Translations under genes and position numbers: made by a program
In this document: positions 19,501 to 27,771 of the stretch, in pieces
Numbering within the stretch: the first letter of the stretch is position 1
Layout: every line of letters begins with the position of its first letter
Assembly: GCF_009296315.1 (NCBI RefSeq)
Contig: NZ_WHLY01000002.1
Coordinates: 1,922,001 to 1,986,000 of the forward strand
From: Salmonirosea aquatica
GTDB lineage: Bacteria; Bacteroidota; Bacteroidia; Cytophagales; Spirosomataceae
DNA: 64,000 nt
Reading direction: 5' to 3'
The notes under the pieces: generated by a model
What the model saw: only the letters and a program-made list of their open reading frames with translations
Told to the model about the DNA's origin: nothing
Database searches by the model: none

Positions 19501-19924
19501 GCTTACCGTCACCGTTGACATCAGCCATAGTCACGCCCGTTTTCCAACTGGAATCACGACCTGCGACGGCAGCCTTGGCGGTAATATCCTCAAACTTCAT
19601 CATACCTTTATTGAGGTATAAACGGTTCGGCACCATATTCCCTGAGAAATACACATCGTCCAGGCCGTCATTGTTCAGATCGCCAACAGCCACACCCCCG
19701 CCATTGTAGAAATACTCATACATGAGCACGTTTCCATTCAGGCTTTCCGTGAGAGTATTTTCAAAGGTAATGCTGGTTTGTTCGGGAGCCAGCAGCGCGA
19801 AGAGCGGATTTTCGGGGGTACCTTCGTTTTTTTCTCCATTTGTACCTTCTTTCTGGCAACTTTGAAGAAACCCCAGACCAATGAATAGCGGTATAATCCG
19901 GCAAAATACTTTGTGCAGCAGCAT
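16568..19924 (-). CDS. VCBS/FG-GAP repeat lipoprotein with ASPIC/UnbV domain
   Basis: A 1118-residue predicted surface lipoprotein; starting at 19924 gives a signal peptide ending in the lipobox LQSC. The longer frame from 19990 adds a non-signal extension. Repeated blades such as VAVGDLNNDGLDDVYFSGN and ADVNGDGKLDIYVC carry calcium-binding DxDxDG-type loops, and are spread through residues 65-480 and 640-1080 as two beta-propellers. Between them, near residue 540-590, lies an ASPIC/UnbV segment (GIGAQLTLYSGG, then VVWPSGK). Such CRTAC1-like proteins are common next to SusC/SusD in this phylum and probably bind glycans or protein ligands. It follows susD by 105 bp with a terminator between. 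Confidence 0.85.
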   Translation of the reverse strand: MLLHKVFCRIIPLFIGLGFLQSCQKEGTNGEKNEGTPENPLFALLAPEQTSITFENTLTESLNGNVLMYEYFYNGGGVAVGDLNNDGLDDVYFSGNMVPNRLYLNKGMMKFEDITAKAAVAGRDSSWKTGVTMADVNGDGKLDIYVCYSGNLLPEKRRNELYINQGAGADGIPTFTEEAEKYGLASQGTSTQATFFDYDKDGDLDMFLLNHNPKSLPILNELGTAELLKKDDPMNGMRLYRNDGGTFKDITRAAGLQSSALSYGLGAGVADVNGDGWPDLYVSNDYQVPDYLYINNKKGGFTDQLKNRIGHTSHFSMGSDVADLNNDTRPDILTLDMLPEDNRRQKLLVAPDNYQKFDLNVRLGFNHQYMRNMLQINDGDGNFQEIGQLAGLSNTDWSWSALFADFDNDGWKDLHITNGLPRDFTNMDFVKHMSDYVQNQQQGIQRADVLKLVYEIPSSNLTNYVFENGGDLQFRNATQAWGLARPSNSNGAAYADLDNDGDLDLIVNNVNQPAFVYQNQSNTLSKNHYLKIKTQGKGANTQGIGAQLTLYSGGQEQYVEQMPTRGYQSSVSPILHFGLGEKNNVDSLRVVWPSGKMQTMINPKIDQLLTVSEIEAKGTFRWGEKAENLFMEVPSPIAHQDATLDINDFYRQPLLVNPVSFSGPCLAKADVNGDGLDDVFVGGGKDQASALFLQQKGGNFIEKGTPAFAADAASQATDAVFFDANGDGFPDLYVANGGYADFEPKDARFQDKLYLNDGKGTYTLSLKALPTMLTSTGAVCVGDFSGDGKPDLFVGGRVVPGRYPETPESYLLVNDGKGTFTNRTAALAPALATLGLVTDAASADVNGDGKTDLIVVGEWMPVTVFTNENGKLTDKTKAYFDKAYQGWWNQLLVEDLNGDGRPDLVVGNQGLNSQVRANDQEVASLYYKDFDNNGTIDPILSFYIQGKNYPYVTRDELVMQMSSMGARYPDYKSYADVTLNDLFSAQELESAGKREANYLKTACFINAGNGKFQLKELPLEAQFSPIFAITTLDYDQDGKKDLFLGGNISQGRLRLGKFDANYGLLLKGNGQGGFVSVPQKQAGFTIRGDVRSVLSLGNQLLVGVNQQPLKAYRIKARQ

Positions 19925-19973
19925 GGATGAAGAAGAGTTTTTTTCCAAGTATCGGATCACTAAAAACGGAAAA

Positions 19974-20006
19974 GAATCCGGACCGACCAACGGTCGACCC
20001 GGATTC
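19974..20006 (-). terminator. Terminator or attenuator between susD and the VCBS gene
   Basis: Outer arms GAATCCGG/CCGGATTC and inner arms GACCG/CGGTC with loop ACCAA. Read on the minus strand the stem is followed by TTTTCC and further T-rich sequence. It lies 24 bp after the susD stop and may lower expression of the downstream gene. Confidence 0.65.
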
Positions 20007-20029
20007 TCCCCATAAAACCAACAGACTAC

Positions 20030-21898
20030 TTACTTAACTGGATAACCCGGATTCTGAGTCAATTTAGTATTCCGATTCATCTCACTCTGCGAAACAGGCA
20101 GAAAGTACATTTTATCCAGCCAGGTCCGGTTCTCTTTACCGGGATCGATCAGGAAGGGAGTGTACGTGTAGTTGTAGTTGTCCTTGCTGTATTTGTATAC
20201 GCTTACCGTTTTGCCCGGCTTGAGGGTACCTATGATATTGATACCATTGGCTTTACGACCCAGGGTAGTGGGAGCAATCATCCAGCGGCGGGTATCGTGG
20301 TAGCGCTGCTCTTCGTACAGCATTTCAATTCGCTTTTCATTTCGGAATTTATCCACCAGGGCCGTGCCCGACTCCGTGATGGCAGGCATTCCCGCCCGGA
20401 ACCGGATTTTGTTCAGCCAGGTACGGGCTTCTTCTTCCTGTCCCAGATTGATACATGCCTCGGCGTAGTTGAACACAGCTTCGGTATAGCGCAGGATCGG
20501 CCAGGGAATTTGCTGCCAGGTGTTCTGATCCACGATAGCAGGGTTGGGATCCGTGAACTTGCGGAAATAGTAGCCGGTATAACTCCCGTTCCAGTCTTCG
20601 ATGGAACTTTTCCGGGTATCCAGACCAAAGTGGGTGACTTTGTTTCCAGCGGCATCGATCACTTCATAGCTTCCGGTCTGAATCTGGCTAGCAGGATCTT
20701 TAGGCAGGTTCGCGTTGGAACGTACTTTCCAAGGTGATCCTTCGTGCAAGATGGAAGCCTCAAAGCGGGGATCGCGGTTGGCGTATGGATCGGCGGCGTG
20801 TGCCGGGTTGTTCCAGTCAAATTTGGTTCCGTCCAGCATTTCATAGTCGTCTACCAGCAGTTGGATGGGCGTATTGCCCGCCCAGTTGTTGTAACCATTG
20901 GGCCCGTTATAAAGCCCGATACGGCCGCCGTTCTCCTGCTTGGTGTTGATAAAATAACGCGCTAACAGGAGTTCAGTTTCACCACCGTTACGAGCCAGGG
21001 CAATATTCATATAATTGGTAGTTCCCTGTGAGGGAGGTGTAGCGGGAGCGGTCAGGTCCATTTTATAGCCACGGTTCAGGTCCAATACCACCTTGGAGGC
21101 ATCTTTGGCTTTCTGCCAGCGATCCGTACGGCTGCCGCTTACATAACCCAGCAGTTCGGGATTAGAAAAACCAGCAATGGTCGTCGACTTGGCTTTCGCG
21201 GTAGGAATATCGTGCAAGTCGCTGGCGGCATAGGTCAGGATGCGCGACTTCAGAGCCAGAGCAGCGGCTTTGTTAGCGCGTCCGGCGGCCATGCTTTTTC
21301 CATCGAGCAAGGTAGCGGCATCCTCACAATCCTTTACGATAAAATTGACGGTCTCTTCCCACGTGTTGCGGGGTGCCAGATAATCGGCCTCACCTAGTTC
21401 GTAGGCCCGATCAATGATAGGTACCCCGCCATAATAGCGAGCCAACTGGTGGTAGAAATAGGCGCGCATGAATTTGGCCTCGCCCGTCAGGCGTTCCACA
21501 ATGTTATTGGTATTCGGAAACTGAGGATCGGCCAGATTCTCAAGCGCCAGGTTGGCTGCCCGGATGCGGGAGTACATAGTGGCCCAGGCCAGGGTATTGT
21601 TTACCCAACCGATATCGGCCGGATTGGAGCGCGACTCGGTAATGGTAGTGATGCCACGGCCGGGGTGCGTAAACATTGCTTCGTCGGTCAGGGAAGCAAG
21701 CATCTGCTCATCAAACCCTCCGTTGCCAAAGCCTGCATAAATCTCCGTCACAAATGCTTCCGCGAGAGCGGCGTCCGTCCAGACGGCGGACTGAGATATC
21801 TCGCTTAACGGCTCAGTGTTGACAAAGTCGTCGTTACAACTGGTAAAAGTTACCGTAACCGCAACGAATGCCAGAGCCAGAAGTTTTAATTTTTTCAT
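20030..21898 (-). CDS. SusD/RagB-family outer membrane lipoprotein
   Basis: A 622-residue nutrient-binding lipoprotein that forms the lid on a SusC transporter. The signal peptide ends in TFTSC (lipobox cysteine near residue 20), followed by the usual mature start with NTEPLSEIS. The helical TPR-like scaffold is recognisable (for example LTGEAKFMRAYFYHQLARYYGGVPI around residue 130), and the C-terminal RagB region ends with SQSEMNRNTKLTQNPGY, a standard end for this family. It begins 20 bp after SusC and is cotranscribed with it. The ligand cannot be read from the sequence; the locus context suggests a carbohydrate. Confidence 0.93.
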   Translation of the reverse strand: MKKLKLLALAFVAVTVTFTSCNDDFVNTEPLSEISQSAVWTDAALAEAFVTEIYAGFGNGGFDEQMLASLTDEAMFTHPGRGITTITESRSNPADIGWVNNTLAWATMYSRIRAANLALENLADPQFPNTNNIVERLTGEAKFMRAYFYHQLARYYGGVPIIDRAYELGEADYLAPRNTWEETVNFIVKDCEDAATLLDGKSMAAGRANKAAALALKSRILTYAASDLHDIPTAKAKSTTIAGFSNPELLGYVSGSRTDRWQKAKDASKVVLDLNRGYKMDLTAPATPPSQGTTNYMNIALARNGGETELLLARYFINTKQENGGRIGLYNGPNGYNNWAGNTPIQLLVDDYEMLDGTKFDWNNPAHAADPYANRDPRFEASILHEGSPWKVRSNANLPKDPASQIQTGSYEVIDAAGNKVTHFGLDTRKSSIEDWNGSYTGYYFRKFTDPNPAIVDQNTWQQIPWPILRYTEAVFNYAEACINLGQEEEARTWLNKIRFRAGMPAITESGTALVDKFRNEKRIEMLYEEQRYHDTRRWMIAPTTLGRKANGINIIGTLKPGKTVSVYKYSKDNYNYTYTPFLIDPGKENRTWLDKMYFLPVSQSEMNRNTKLTQNPGYPVK

Positions 21899-21918
21899 AA
21901 TAATTTTGACTTTTTTGG

Positions 21919-24900
21919 TTAAAAGGTGGCGGTTAAACCGAAGTTGGCCACTTTCTGTTGTGGATAGTAATATCCATTACCGTTAGCAGCTTCCGGATCA
22001 TATGCTTTCATTTTACTGAAGGTCAACAGGTTTAAACCGTTGAAATACAACCGGAACTGGCTCAGGCCCACTTTACTGATGATTTCCGATGGGATAGAAT
22101 AGCCTATTTCCAGATTTTTCAAGCGAATATAATCCGTGCTTTGCAGCCAGTAGTCGTTACCATTAGAATAATATTGGTCACTTCTATTAGCTATACGTGG
22201 ATCGACGCTACTTGGATTATCTATGGTCCAACGATTATCAGCAACCTGCTGCAAAAAGTTACCTATGTTACCCGACTCACCCGTGCTGACGTACTGTTTC
22301 GCTCCGGCACCACCTTGAAAGAGGACGGTCAGGTCGAAGTTCTTGTACTGAGCACCCAGATTGATTCCTCCCTGGAACAAAGGCAGGTCAGTCAATTTCG
22401 AACGAACCCGGTCATCCGGCGTAATCTTACCATCACCATTGTAGTCCTTATACTTCATATCGCCAGGGCGTAGTTGGTTCACGATGGCCGAGTAGTCAAG
22501 TTTGTTGGCATCGATTTCCGCCTGATCTTTGAATACACCATCGTATTGATAGTAAATGTTAGTGTTGATCGGCTTACCCGTTGACCGCTGCCAATCGGGC
22601 GCACCAGGTGCTTCGTCCCAGAAAATGATCTTGTTTTGGGCATAGCCACCGTTTACACCGACATTATACTTGAAATCCTTAAATTGATTCCGGTACCCTA
22701 TGTTGAATTCCCAGCCTTTGTTCCTGACCTCACCGATGTTCTCAGAAGGCAGGCTCAAACCGGTACTTTCGGGAACGGAAGCATTCCGGAAATACAGAAT
22801 GTTGGTACGGTGGTTGCTAAACGCATCTAGCTCTACAGTCACTTTGCCATTGAAAAGCTGGGCGTCAAGACCGATGTTCGAATTGGTAGCCACCTCCCAA
22901 GTAATGTTCTTGTTAGGAACTCGTGCCTCGTAGAGGGTTTTTACCTCATTGTTACCGATGATGTAGCTACGGAAGCCATAGGTGGATAGGTACTGATAGG
23001 TAGCCAAGTCCGTGGTATTAGGAATATACACCTGGTCATTACCCAACTGCCCGACCGAACCACGAATTTTTAGGAAGTTGACCGCCGGAACGTTGTTTTT
23101 CCAGAATCCTTCTTCTGATACGACCCAGCCCAGCATGATTCCTGGGAAGAACCCATAGCGGGTTTCCTCTGGGAAAATATCTGAACCATCATACCGCCAT
23201 AGGAATTCAGCCAGGTACTTCTCTTTGTAGTTGTAGCCCACCCGACCGAAGTAATTGATACGGGCCGTATTGAATGCTCCTCCACCATTATTTTTTGACA
23301 AATCCCCGCCAGCAAAAAGCTGATCAAGGGCAGTCGAGATAAAATAGCGACGGTAAGCGTTGAAGTTGTCGCCCTTAATGGTTTCCCGGTTCATCCCGGC
23401 GAGTAAGTTAATGGTGTGACTACCAATCACTTTGTCATAAGAGACTACCCCGCCCAGCAGAATATTCAGCTGGTTTGCGTTTTCAAGACGCAAATTAGGC
23501 TCAGACGGCCCACGCACAGCGGCTACCAGTTTGGGCGTTACCCCGTCGGCCTCAAATCCGGTTCCGCGTTGGTACAACGTCCAGGGTATCTGCCATGTTT
23601 TCCTGAGAAGGGTTTTATTATCGACGGAAGCCGTACCCGTAAATTTCAGACCCTCTACGCCTGGAATCTTGATTTCGAGTGAACCATTGGTCTGCACATA
23701 ATCCTGATTATTCTTGTCGTATCCACTCAGATCAGTCGTGATGACCACGGGATTTTCACCATTCTCAATATCGGGGCCGGGTCGTCCATCAGGCCAGTAA
23801 GCAGGTTCTTGAGGCTTACCCCGGTTCAACATCCGAAAGATCGCGTCAGCACTTCTAGTGGGATAAGACCGTGCCTCTCTCCTTCCCAGGATGCCCATGT
23901 TTACTTTGACGTATTTGTTGATGGTAGCGTCAAGGTTGATCCGGATATCGTACTGCTTGTAACCCGTAGCAGAATTGATGTAATAGCCATCCTGGTTCTG
24001 ATAACCCAGTGAGGCCAGGTACTTTAAGCTTTCGGTTCCACCGGTTAGCTGCACATTATGGCGCGACTGCGGAGAATTTTTCTTAAAAGTCGCTCCGAAC
24101 CAATCAGTATTGGGGTGGCCCCAAGGATCGGATCCATCGCGGTACTTAGCCATATCTTCGGGCGTAAAGGGTGCCTTGCGTACTGTGCCATCGGGACGCG
24201 TATAAGAACCCGTGGTCTTATAGGCCTGATTGGCCGCTGCCCATTCCGAAACGGGTAATCCATAGATATCTAGGTCGTTCAGCATGCTCGTGTACGTGGC
24301 TGCATCGGCCCGCTCGGGGATCACCGTCGGATTGGCAAAGCCCTGATTGAAGGAATAAGAAAGCGTAGGCTTACCCGTCTTGCCACGCTTGGTGGTAATG
24401 AGGATAACGCCATTGGCTGCCCGCGAACCGTAGATAGCCGCCGCCGCATCCTTCAAAACCGAAATACTCTCAATGTCGTTGGGATTGATCCGGTCAAGAC
24501 CACCGGAACGATTGGGAATACCGTCGATTACGATCAAAGCACTGTTGTTACCCAGCGTGTTGGCACCCCGGATACGGATGGTAGCTCCGTCGGCACCCGG
24601 CTCCCCGGAACGGTTCACGACCGTCACACCCGGCAGGCGACCCGCCAGCGAGTTGGCCAGGTTGACAGCGGGTGATTTTACCAATTGGTCACCCTTGACA
24701 GACACAACCGAACCTGTTACCGTTTCTTTCTTTTGCACGCCGTAGCCTACGACCACCACTTCGTTGAGTGATTTGGTATCTGTAGCCATTTTCAAAGTAA
24801 GATTGGTACGTCCGTTGAGTTCAATTTCCTGCGACACATAGCCAATCGAAGAAAGGATCAGGGTAGCGTTGGCACTGGGAGCGTTCAGCGTAAAATTGCC

Positions 24901-25101
24901 ATCGGCATCGGTGGTAGTACCTCGCGTCGAGTTTTTAACTACAACGTTTACACCGGGGATACCCTGATCAGCTTCGTCGGTTATTTTGCCCGTAATGGCA
25001 ACATCCTGAGCGTACACACTTACGGTGCCGATCAGGAGCAGGGCTAATAAAAACAGACATTGCCTGACGAGGGCCATTGCCTTAAAAGTAGTAATTTCCA
25101 T
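21919..25101 (-). CDS. SusC/RagA-family TonB-linked outer membrane transporter
   Basis: A 1060-residue outer membrane receptor. After a signal peptide ending VYAQ comes a CarboxypepD-reg-like domain (residues about 33-110: ITGKITDEADQGIPGVNV), then the plug with VVVVGYGVQKKETVTGSV, IRIRGANTLG and SRAANGVILITTKRGK. The remainder is a 22-strand barrel ending in Phe (NFGLTATF). A second possible start at 25077 (MALVRQC) is closer to a normal signal peptide; I keep the longer frame with low preference. It takes up a bound ligand with SusD using TonB energy. A 719-bp gene-free region precedes it, so it probably has its own promoter. Confidence 0.93.
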   Translation of the reverse strand: MEITTFKAMALVRQCLFLLALLLIGTVSVYAQDVAITGKITDEADQGIPGVNVVVKNSTRGTTTDADGNFTLNAPSANATLILSSIGYVSQEIELNGRTNLTLKMATDTKSLNEVVVVGYGVQKKETVTGSVVSVKGDQLVKSPAVNLANSLAGRLPGVTVVNRSGEPGADGATIRIRGANTLGNNSALIVIDGIPNRSGGLDRINPNDIESISVLKDAAAAIYGSRAANGVILITTKRGKTGKPTLSYSFNQGFANPTVIPERADAATYTSMLNDLDIYGLPVSEWAAANQAYKTTGSYTRPDGTVRKAPFTPEDMAKYRDGSDPWGHPNTDWFGATFKKNSPQSRHNVQLTGGTESLKYLASLGYQNQDGYYINSATGYKQYDIRINLDATINKYVKVNMGILGRREARSYPTRSADAIFRMLNRGKPQEPAYWPDGRPGPDIENGENPVVITTDLSGYDKNNQDYVQTNGSLEIKIPGVEGLKFTGTASVDNKTLLRKTWQIPWTLYQRGTGFEADGVTPKLVAAVRGPSEPNLRLENANQLNILLGGVVSYDKVIGSHTINLLAGMNRETIKGDNFNAYRRYFISTALDQLFAGGDLSKNNGGGAFNTARINYFGRVGYNYKEKYLAEFLWRYDGSDIFPEETRYGFFPGIMLGWVVSEEGFWKNNVPAVNFLKIRGSVGQLGNDQVYIPNTTDLATYQYLSTYGFRSYIIGNNEVKTLYEARVPNKNITWEVATNSNIGLDAQLFNGKVTVELDAFSNHRTNILYFRNASVPESTGLSLPSENIGEVRNKGWEFNIGYRNQFKDFKYNVGVNGGYAQNKIIFWDEAPGAPDWQRSTGKPINTNIYYQYDGVFKDQAEIDANKLDYSAIVNQLRPGDMKYKDYNGDGKITPDDRVRSKLTDLPLFQGGINLGAQYKNFDLTVLFQGGAGAKQYVSTGESGNIGNFLQQVADNRWTIDNPSSVDPRIANRSDQYYSNGNDYWLQSTDYIRLKNLEIGYSIPSEIISKVGLSQFRLYFNGLNLLTFSKMKAYDPEAANGNGYYYPQQKVANFGLTATF

Positions 25102-25820
25102 AGGTTGGGAGTAAAAATGTTAAAAAGTTGGTTGGCTTCAATCAATTACCTTAACTATCAAACCATAGCTAAGCGAACGTGAAACTTGCGGACCAAGATC
25201 TGGCCAATACGTTGGAGTTCTCTCCATGTCGATGGGTGTCTACATAGGCTGGGTATTTTGAATTCAGGAAATATTAAACGAACTGTGGATAGCCTCATTC
25301 TTATCCGAGGATCAGAACGCGGGCCTGATTTGCGCATTCTAAAAGAAAGCAGTTCAAGGGGTGGAAAGGGGAAGTGGGCAATACCACATTAGGTTCTGTC
25401 ATTCTCAGTCTCACAGTACATTCCATCAATGAATAAAGTATAATTCGGAGCATTTTATACTCATGTCAATTGCTCACTCGCCACAAATTAGTATCGAATA
25501 TTCCAATTTATAGTAAAAATTATCTTGTTTTTCAGTCAAGCTCTCACGCATAACAACTTGATGTACGCTGGAGTGTTTTATACCTGTCTGCAAATAAATG
25601 CAATATTATTTAAAAAAAATACCACTTGCTATGCAAATTATTGCATTTTATGCCTAAATTTTGATCTTTTTCCGAATAACTAGCCCTTTTTTGGTGAAGA
25701 TTTAGTTAATTCCTTCAAAAGGATAGTTTCTCAAGCAGCCTCAGAAAGCACAAAGGGAGTCGAATAAGATGGAGGATGGCAGCTACTGTTGACAGCCAGG
25801 GAAATCGAGTAGTGCCGAAA
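25102..25820. other. Gene-free region upstream of susC
   Basis: Between the cytochrome/LRR gene and susC, both on the minus strand. The part from about 25430 to 25700 is clearly AT-rich. No coding potential, tRNA or clear terminator was found. It probably carries the promoter of the susC-susD operon, but I could not find a full match to TTTG-N20-TAnnTTTG; the nearest is TATGGTTTG on the minus strand at 25167-25159. Confidence 0.5.
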
Positions 25821-27329
25821 TCAGGGGGTAGGCTTTCCAGACACGCGAGTGGAGTCGGCTTTACCCGCCTTGAGAAAAGCAGCCACAGTAGTTTCGTCCA
25901 GTCCGGTAACGATATTCAAATCGGGCCGTACCTTCCGCAATTGGACGATGCCCGCTTCCGTAACCGCCGATTTCCAGACGTATACATTCTTGATAGCCTT
26001 CAGACTCGCCAAGCTCTGCAAACCGCTATCGGTCACTTTGGTCCCGATCAGGTTGAGGTATTCGAGATAAGGAAGATTTTTCAAGTTTTTCAGACCGGCG
26101 TCGGTAATACCCGTATACTCAAGATGCAGCTTATTGAGGTTTTTAAGTTTGCTGATTTCGGTTATTGCGGGATCAGTAATACTGGTACTCCCCAGCTTTA
26201 GCCACACGATCTGTGAAGACAGAGGAGTCAACAGAGGTACCTGAGCATCCGAAAACTCCGGAGCATTTACCGCGCTTACTTCTATCAGGTTCTGCTCACT
26301 GGCTACAGGCGTCACCAGTAGGTTAAGTGATTCAAGCGACTGCACGGCTTTCTCATCCGGCTCGGGTACCTTCAGGCTCAATACGGGCGAACCGGTAGGT
26401 TTGTAGCCCGCTCCTCCTGCATTTTCCCCCTCGCTCAGCGAAGCCAGGGCAGGTTTGATCTTATCATCCGATTTTAATTCGGCGACTTTCTTATCCACCG
26501 GCGCACCCTGGTCGATCCACCAGGTTAGCAGAGCAATCTGATTGTCAGAAAGCTGGGGCTTGCCTATAGGCGGCATATGGTCGTCGTTATCCAGCGGCAG
26601 CAGACAACGTTTCAGAAGTTCACTTTCGGTACTTTTGCCTGCTACGAACACAACGCCGTTCTCGCCGCCTTTGGTCAGGTACTCGAACGTATCCATTCGC
26701 AAATCACCCTTCTTTTTGGTAGCATTGTGGCATTGGGTGCAATGCACACTCAGAATCGGTTGCACGATGTCGCGGTACACGACCGCTTCCGGCACATTGG
26801 CGATGGGTTTGATTTCGGTAAGTTGCTCCTGCCGGGGAGGGATTCCGGCCAGCGAGCGAAAGGGCTCGGGAGTGTAAGCGGTAAGGTACCCATCTCCATG
26901 CGTTAGGCTGCCCCCATGGTGCCCTGCCACCATCGTCAGCACTGTAGCCAGACCAAAAGCAGGCAGGTAAAAGGCAGGGCCAAAAGGAATCCGGTGAGCA
27001 AATGCTTCTGACTTGACCGCCCAGGCGATCCAGGCGAAAGCTGCCACACCAAGCCCCTGCCACATGTGTTCGTCGAGCAACTCCTCTTCGTAGCCACCAC
27101 CCAGCGACAGCAGGTAGCCCGCTCCGCAGGCCAGGGTGGCACTCACCGCCGACCAAAACAAGATGACCGAAAGTGTGGTTTCGTGCACGTGGATCTTACC
27201 AAAACGCCGTCCAATGGCCAAAAAAGCCGCCAGTAGCAGAAAACCAATAGGTAGGTGCACCAGTACGGGGTGGAAACGGCCAAAGAACATGGCCCAATCA
27301 GAAACCTGCAGCAAGAGGGTTGAGAGCAT
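25821..27329 (-). CDS. Membrane protein with DUF2231, c-type cytochrome (PSCyt1) and leucine-rich repeats
   Basis: A 502-residue protein with three parts. Residues 15-145 hold about four membrane helices of the DUF2231 type (MFFGRFHPVLVHLPIGFLLL). Residues 180-285 form a planctomycete-type cytochrome domain: a single haem motif CTQCH at 197-201, and the axial-methionine-like stretch DDHMPPIGKPQLS near 250-262. Residues 365-470 contain leucine-rich repeats of the GITDAGLKNLKNL type. It should sit in the inner membrane with the haem and repeats in the periplasm. The arrangement suggests electron transfer tied to ligand binding. It follows rhaM by 85 bp in the same operon. Function is unknown. 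Confidence 0.82.
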   Translation of the reverse strand: MLSTLLLQVSDWAMFFGRFHPVLVHLPIGFLLLAAFLAIGRRFGKIHVHETTLSVILFWSAVSATLACGAGYLLSLGGGYEEELLDEHMWQGLGVAAFAWIAWAVKSEAFAHRIPFGPAFYLPAFGLATVLTMVAGHHGGSLTHGDGYLTAYTPEPFRSLAGIPPRQEQLTEIKPIANVPEAVVYRDIVQPILSVHCTQCHNATKKKGDLRMDTFEYLTKGGENGVVFVAGKSTESELLKRCLLPLDNDDHMPPIGKPQLSDNQIALLTWWIDQGAPVDKKVAELKSDDKIKPALASLSEGENAGGAGYKPTGSPVLSLKVPEPDEKAVQSLESLNLLVTPVASEQNLIEVSAVNAPEFSDAQVPLLTPLSSQIVWLKLGSTSITDPAITEISKLKNLNKLHLEYTGITDAGLKNLKNLPYLEYLNLIGTKVTDSGLQSLASLKAIKNVYVWKSAVTEAGIVQLRKVRPDLNIVTGLDETTVAAFLKAGKADSTRVSGKPTP

Positions 27330-27414
27330 ACTTACTATAAAGCCTCACTTTATTGAATGAAAGCTGAATATACCCATAAAGGCCGTTTAGCCAATAATGT
27401 ACTTATCGACCGCA

Positions 27415-27747
27415 CTACAAGGTAGCCGGAAGGCGAAACACTTCGGGACAAGCTACGGCTATCGGTGAATTATCGCCGTTTACTTCCATAATATCGGCCA
27501 TGTAGTCCCACCAACGGCGCATGATGGGCTGCTCGGATAAGCTCAGGCGGGTTGCGGTAGTTGTTATTTTCTGGAAAGCAAACAGGCTACTGGTAGCTTC
27601 ATCCAAGAAAATGTAATACTCGGCGATGCCTGCCTGCCGAAGAAGCTCCTGCAATTCGGGCCAGATTTCGTCGTGGCGTTTTTTGTACTCCGCCTCGAAG
27701 CCGGGCTTCAGATTCATCCGGAAGGCATTTACCTGACTATTGGGCAT
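27415..27747 (-). CDS. rhaM: L-rhamnose mutarotase
   Basis: A 110-residue dimeric enzyme of the RhaM family that interconverts the anomers of L-rhamnose. AFRMNLKPGFEAEYKKRHDEIW holds the catalytic histidine (H25 from the chosen start), and the later motifs YYIFLD, LFAFQK and MRRWWDYMADIM match the family closely. I start at 27747 (MPNSQV); an ATG two codons upstream is equally possible. It lies 24 bp after the DUF1501 gene and 85 bp before the cytochrome/LRR gene, inside an operon of exported proteins, yet has no signal peptide itself, so it acts in the cytoplasm. It is the best clue that the locus handles rhamnose or a similar deoxysugar. Confidence 0.92.
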   Translation of the reverse strand: MPNSQVNAFRMNLKPGFEAEYKKRHDEIWPELQELLRQAGIAEYYIFLDEATSSLFAFQKITTTATRLSLSEQPIMRRWWDYMADIMEVNGDNSPIAVACPEVFRLPATL

Positions 27748-27771
27748 GAACAAGAATATAGTATAGTTGAA

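Noticed and set aside
25186-25392. 68-codon plus-strand frame upstream of susC
   Set aside because: It has unusual composition, no start context and no motif; it lies in a regulatory region.
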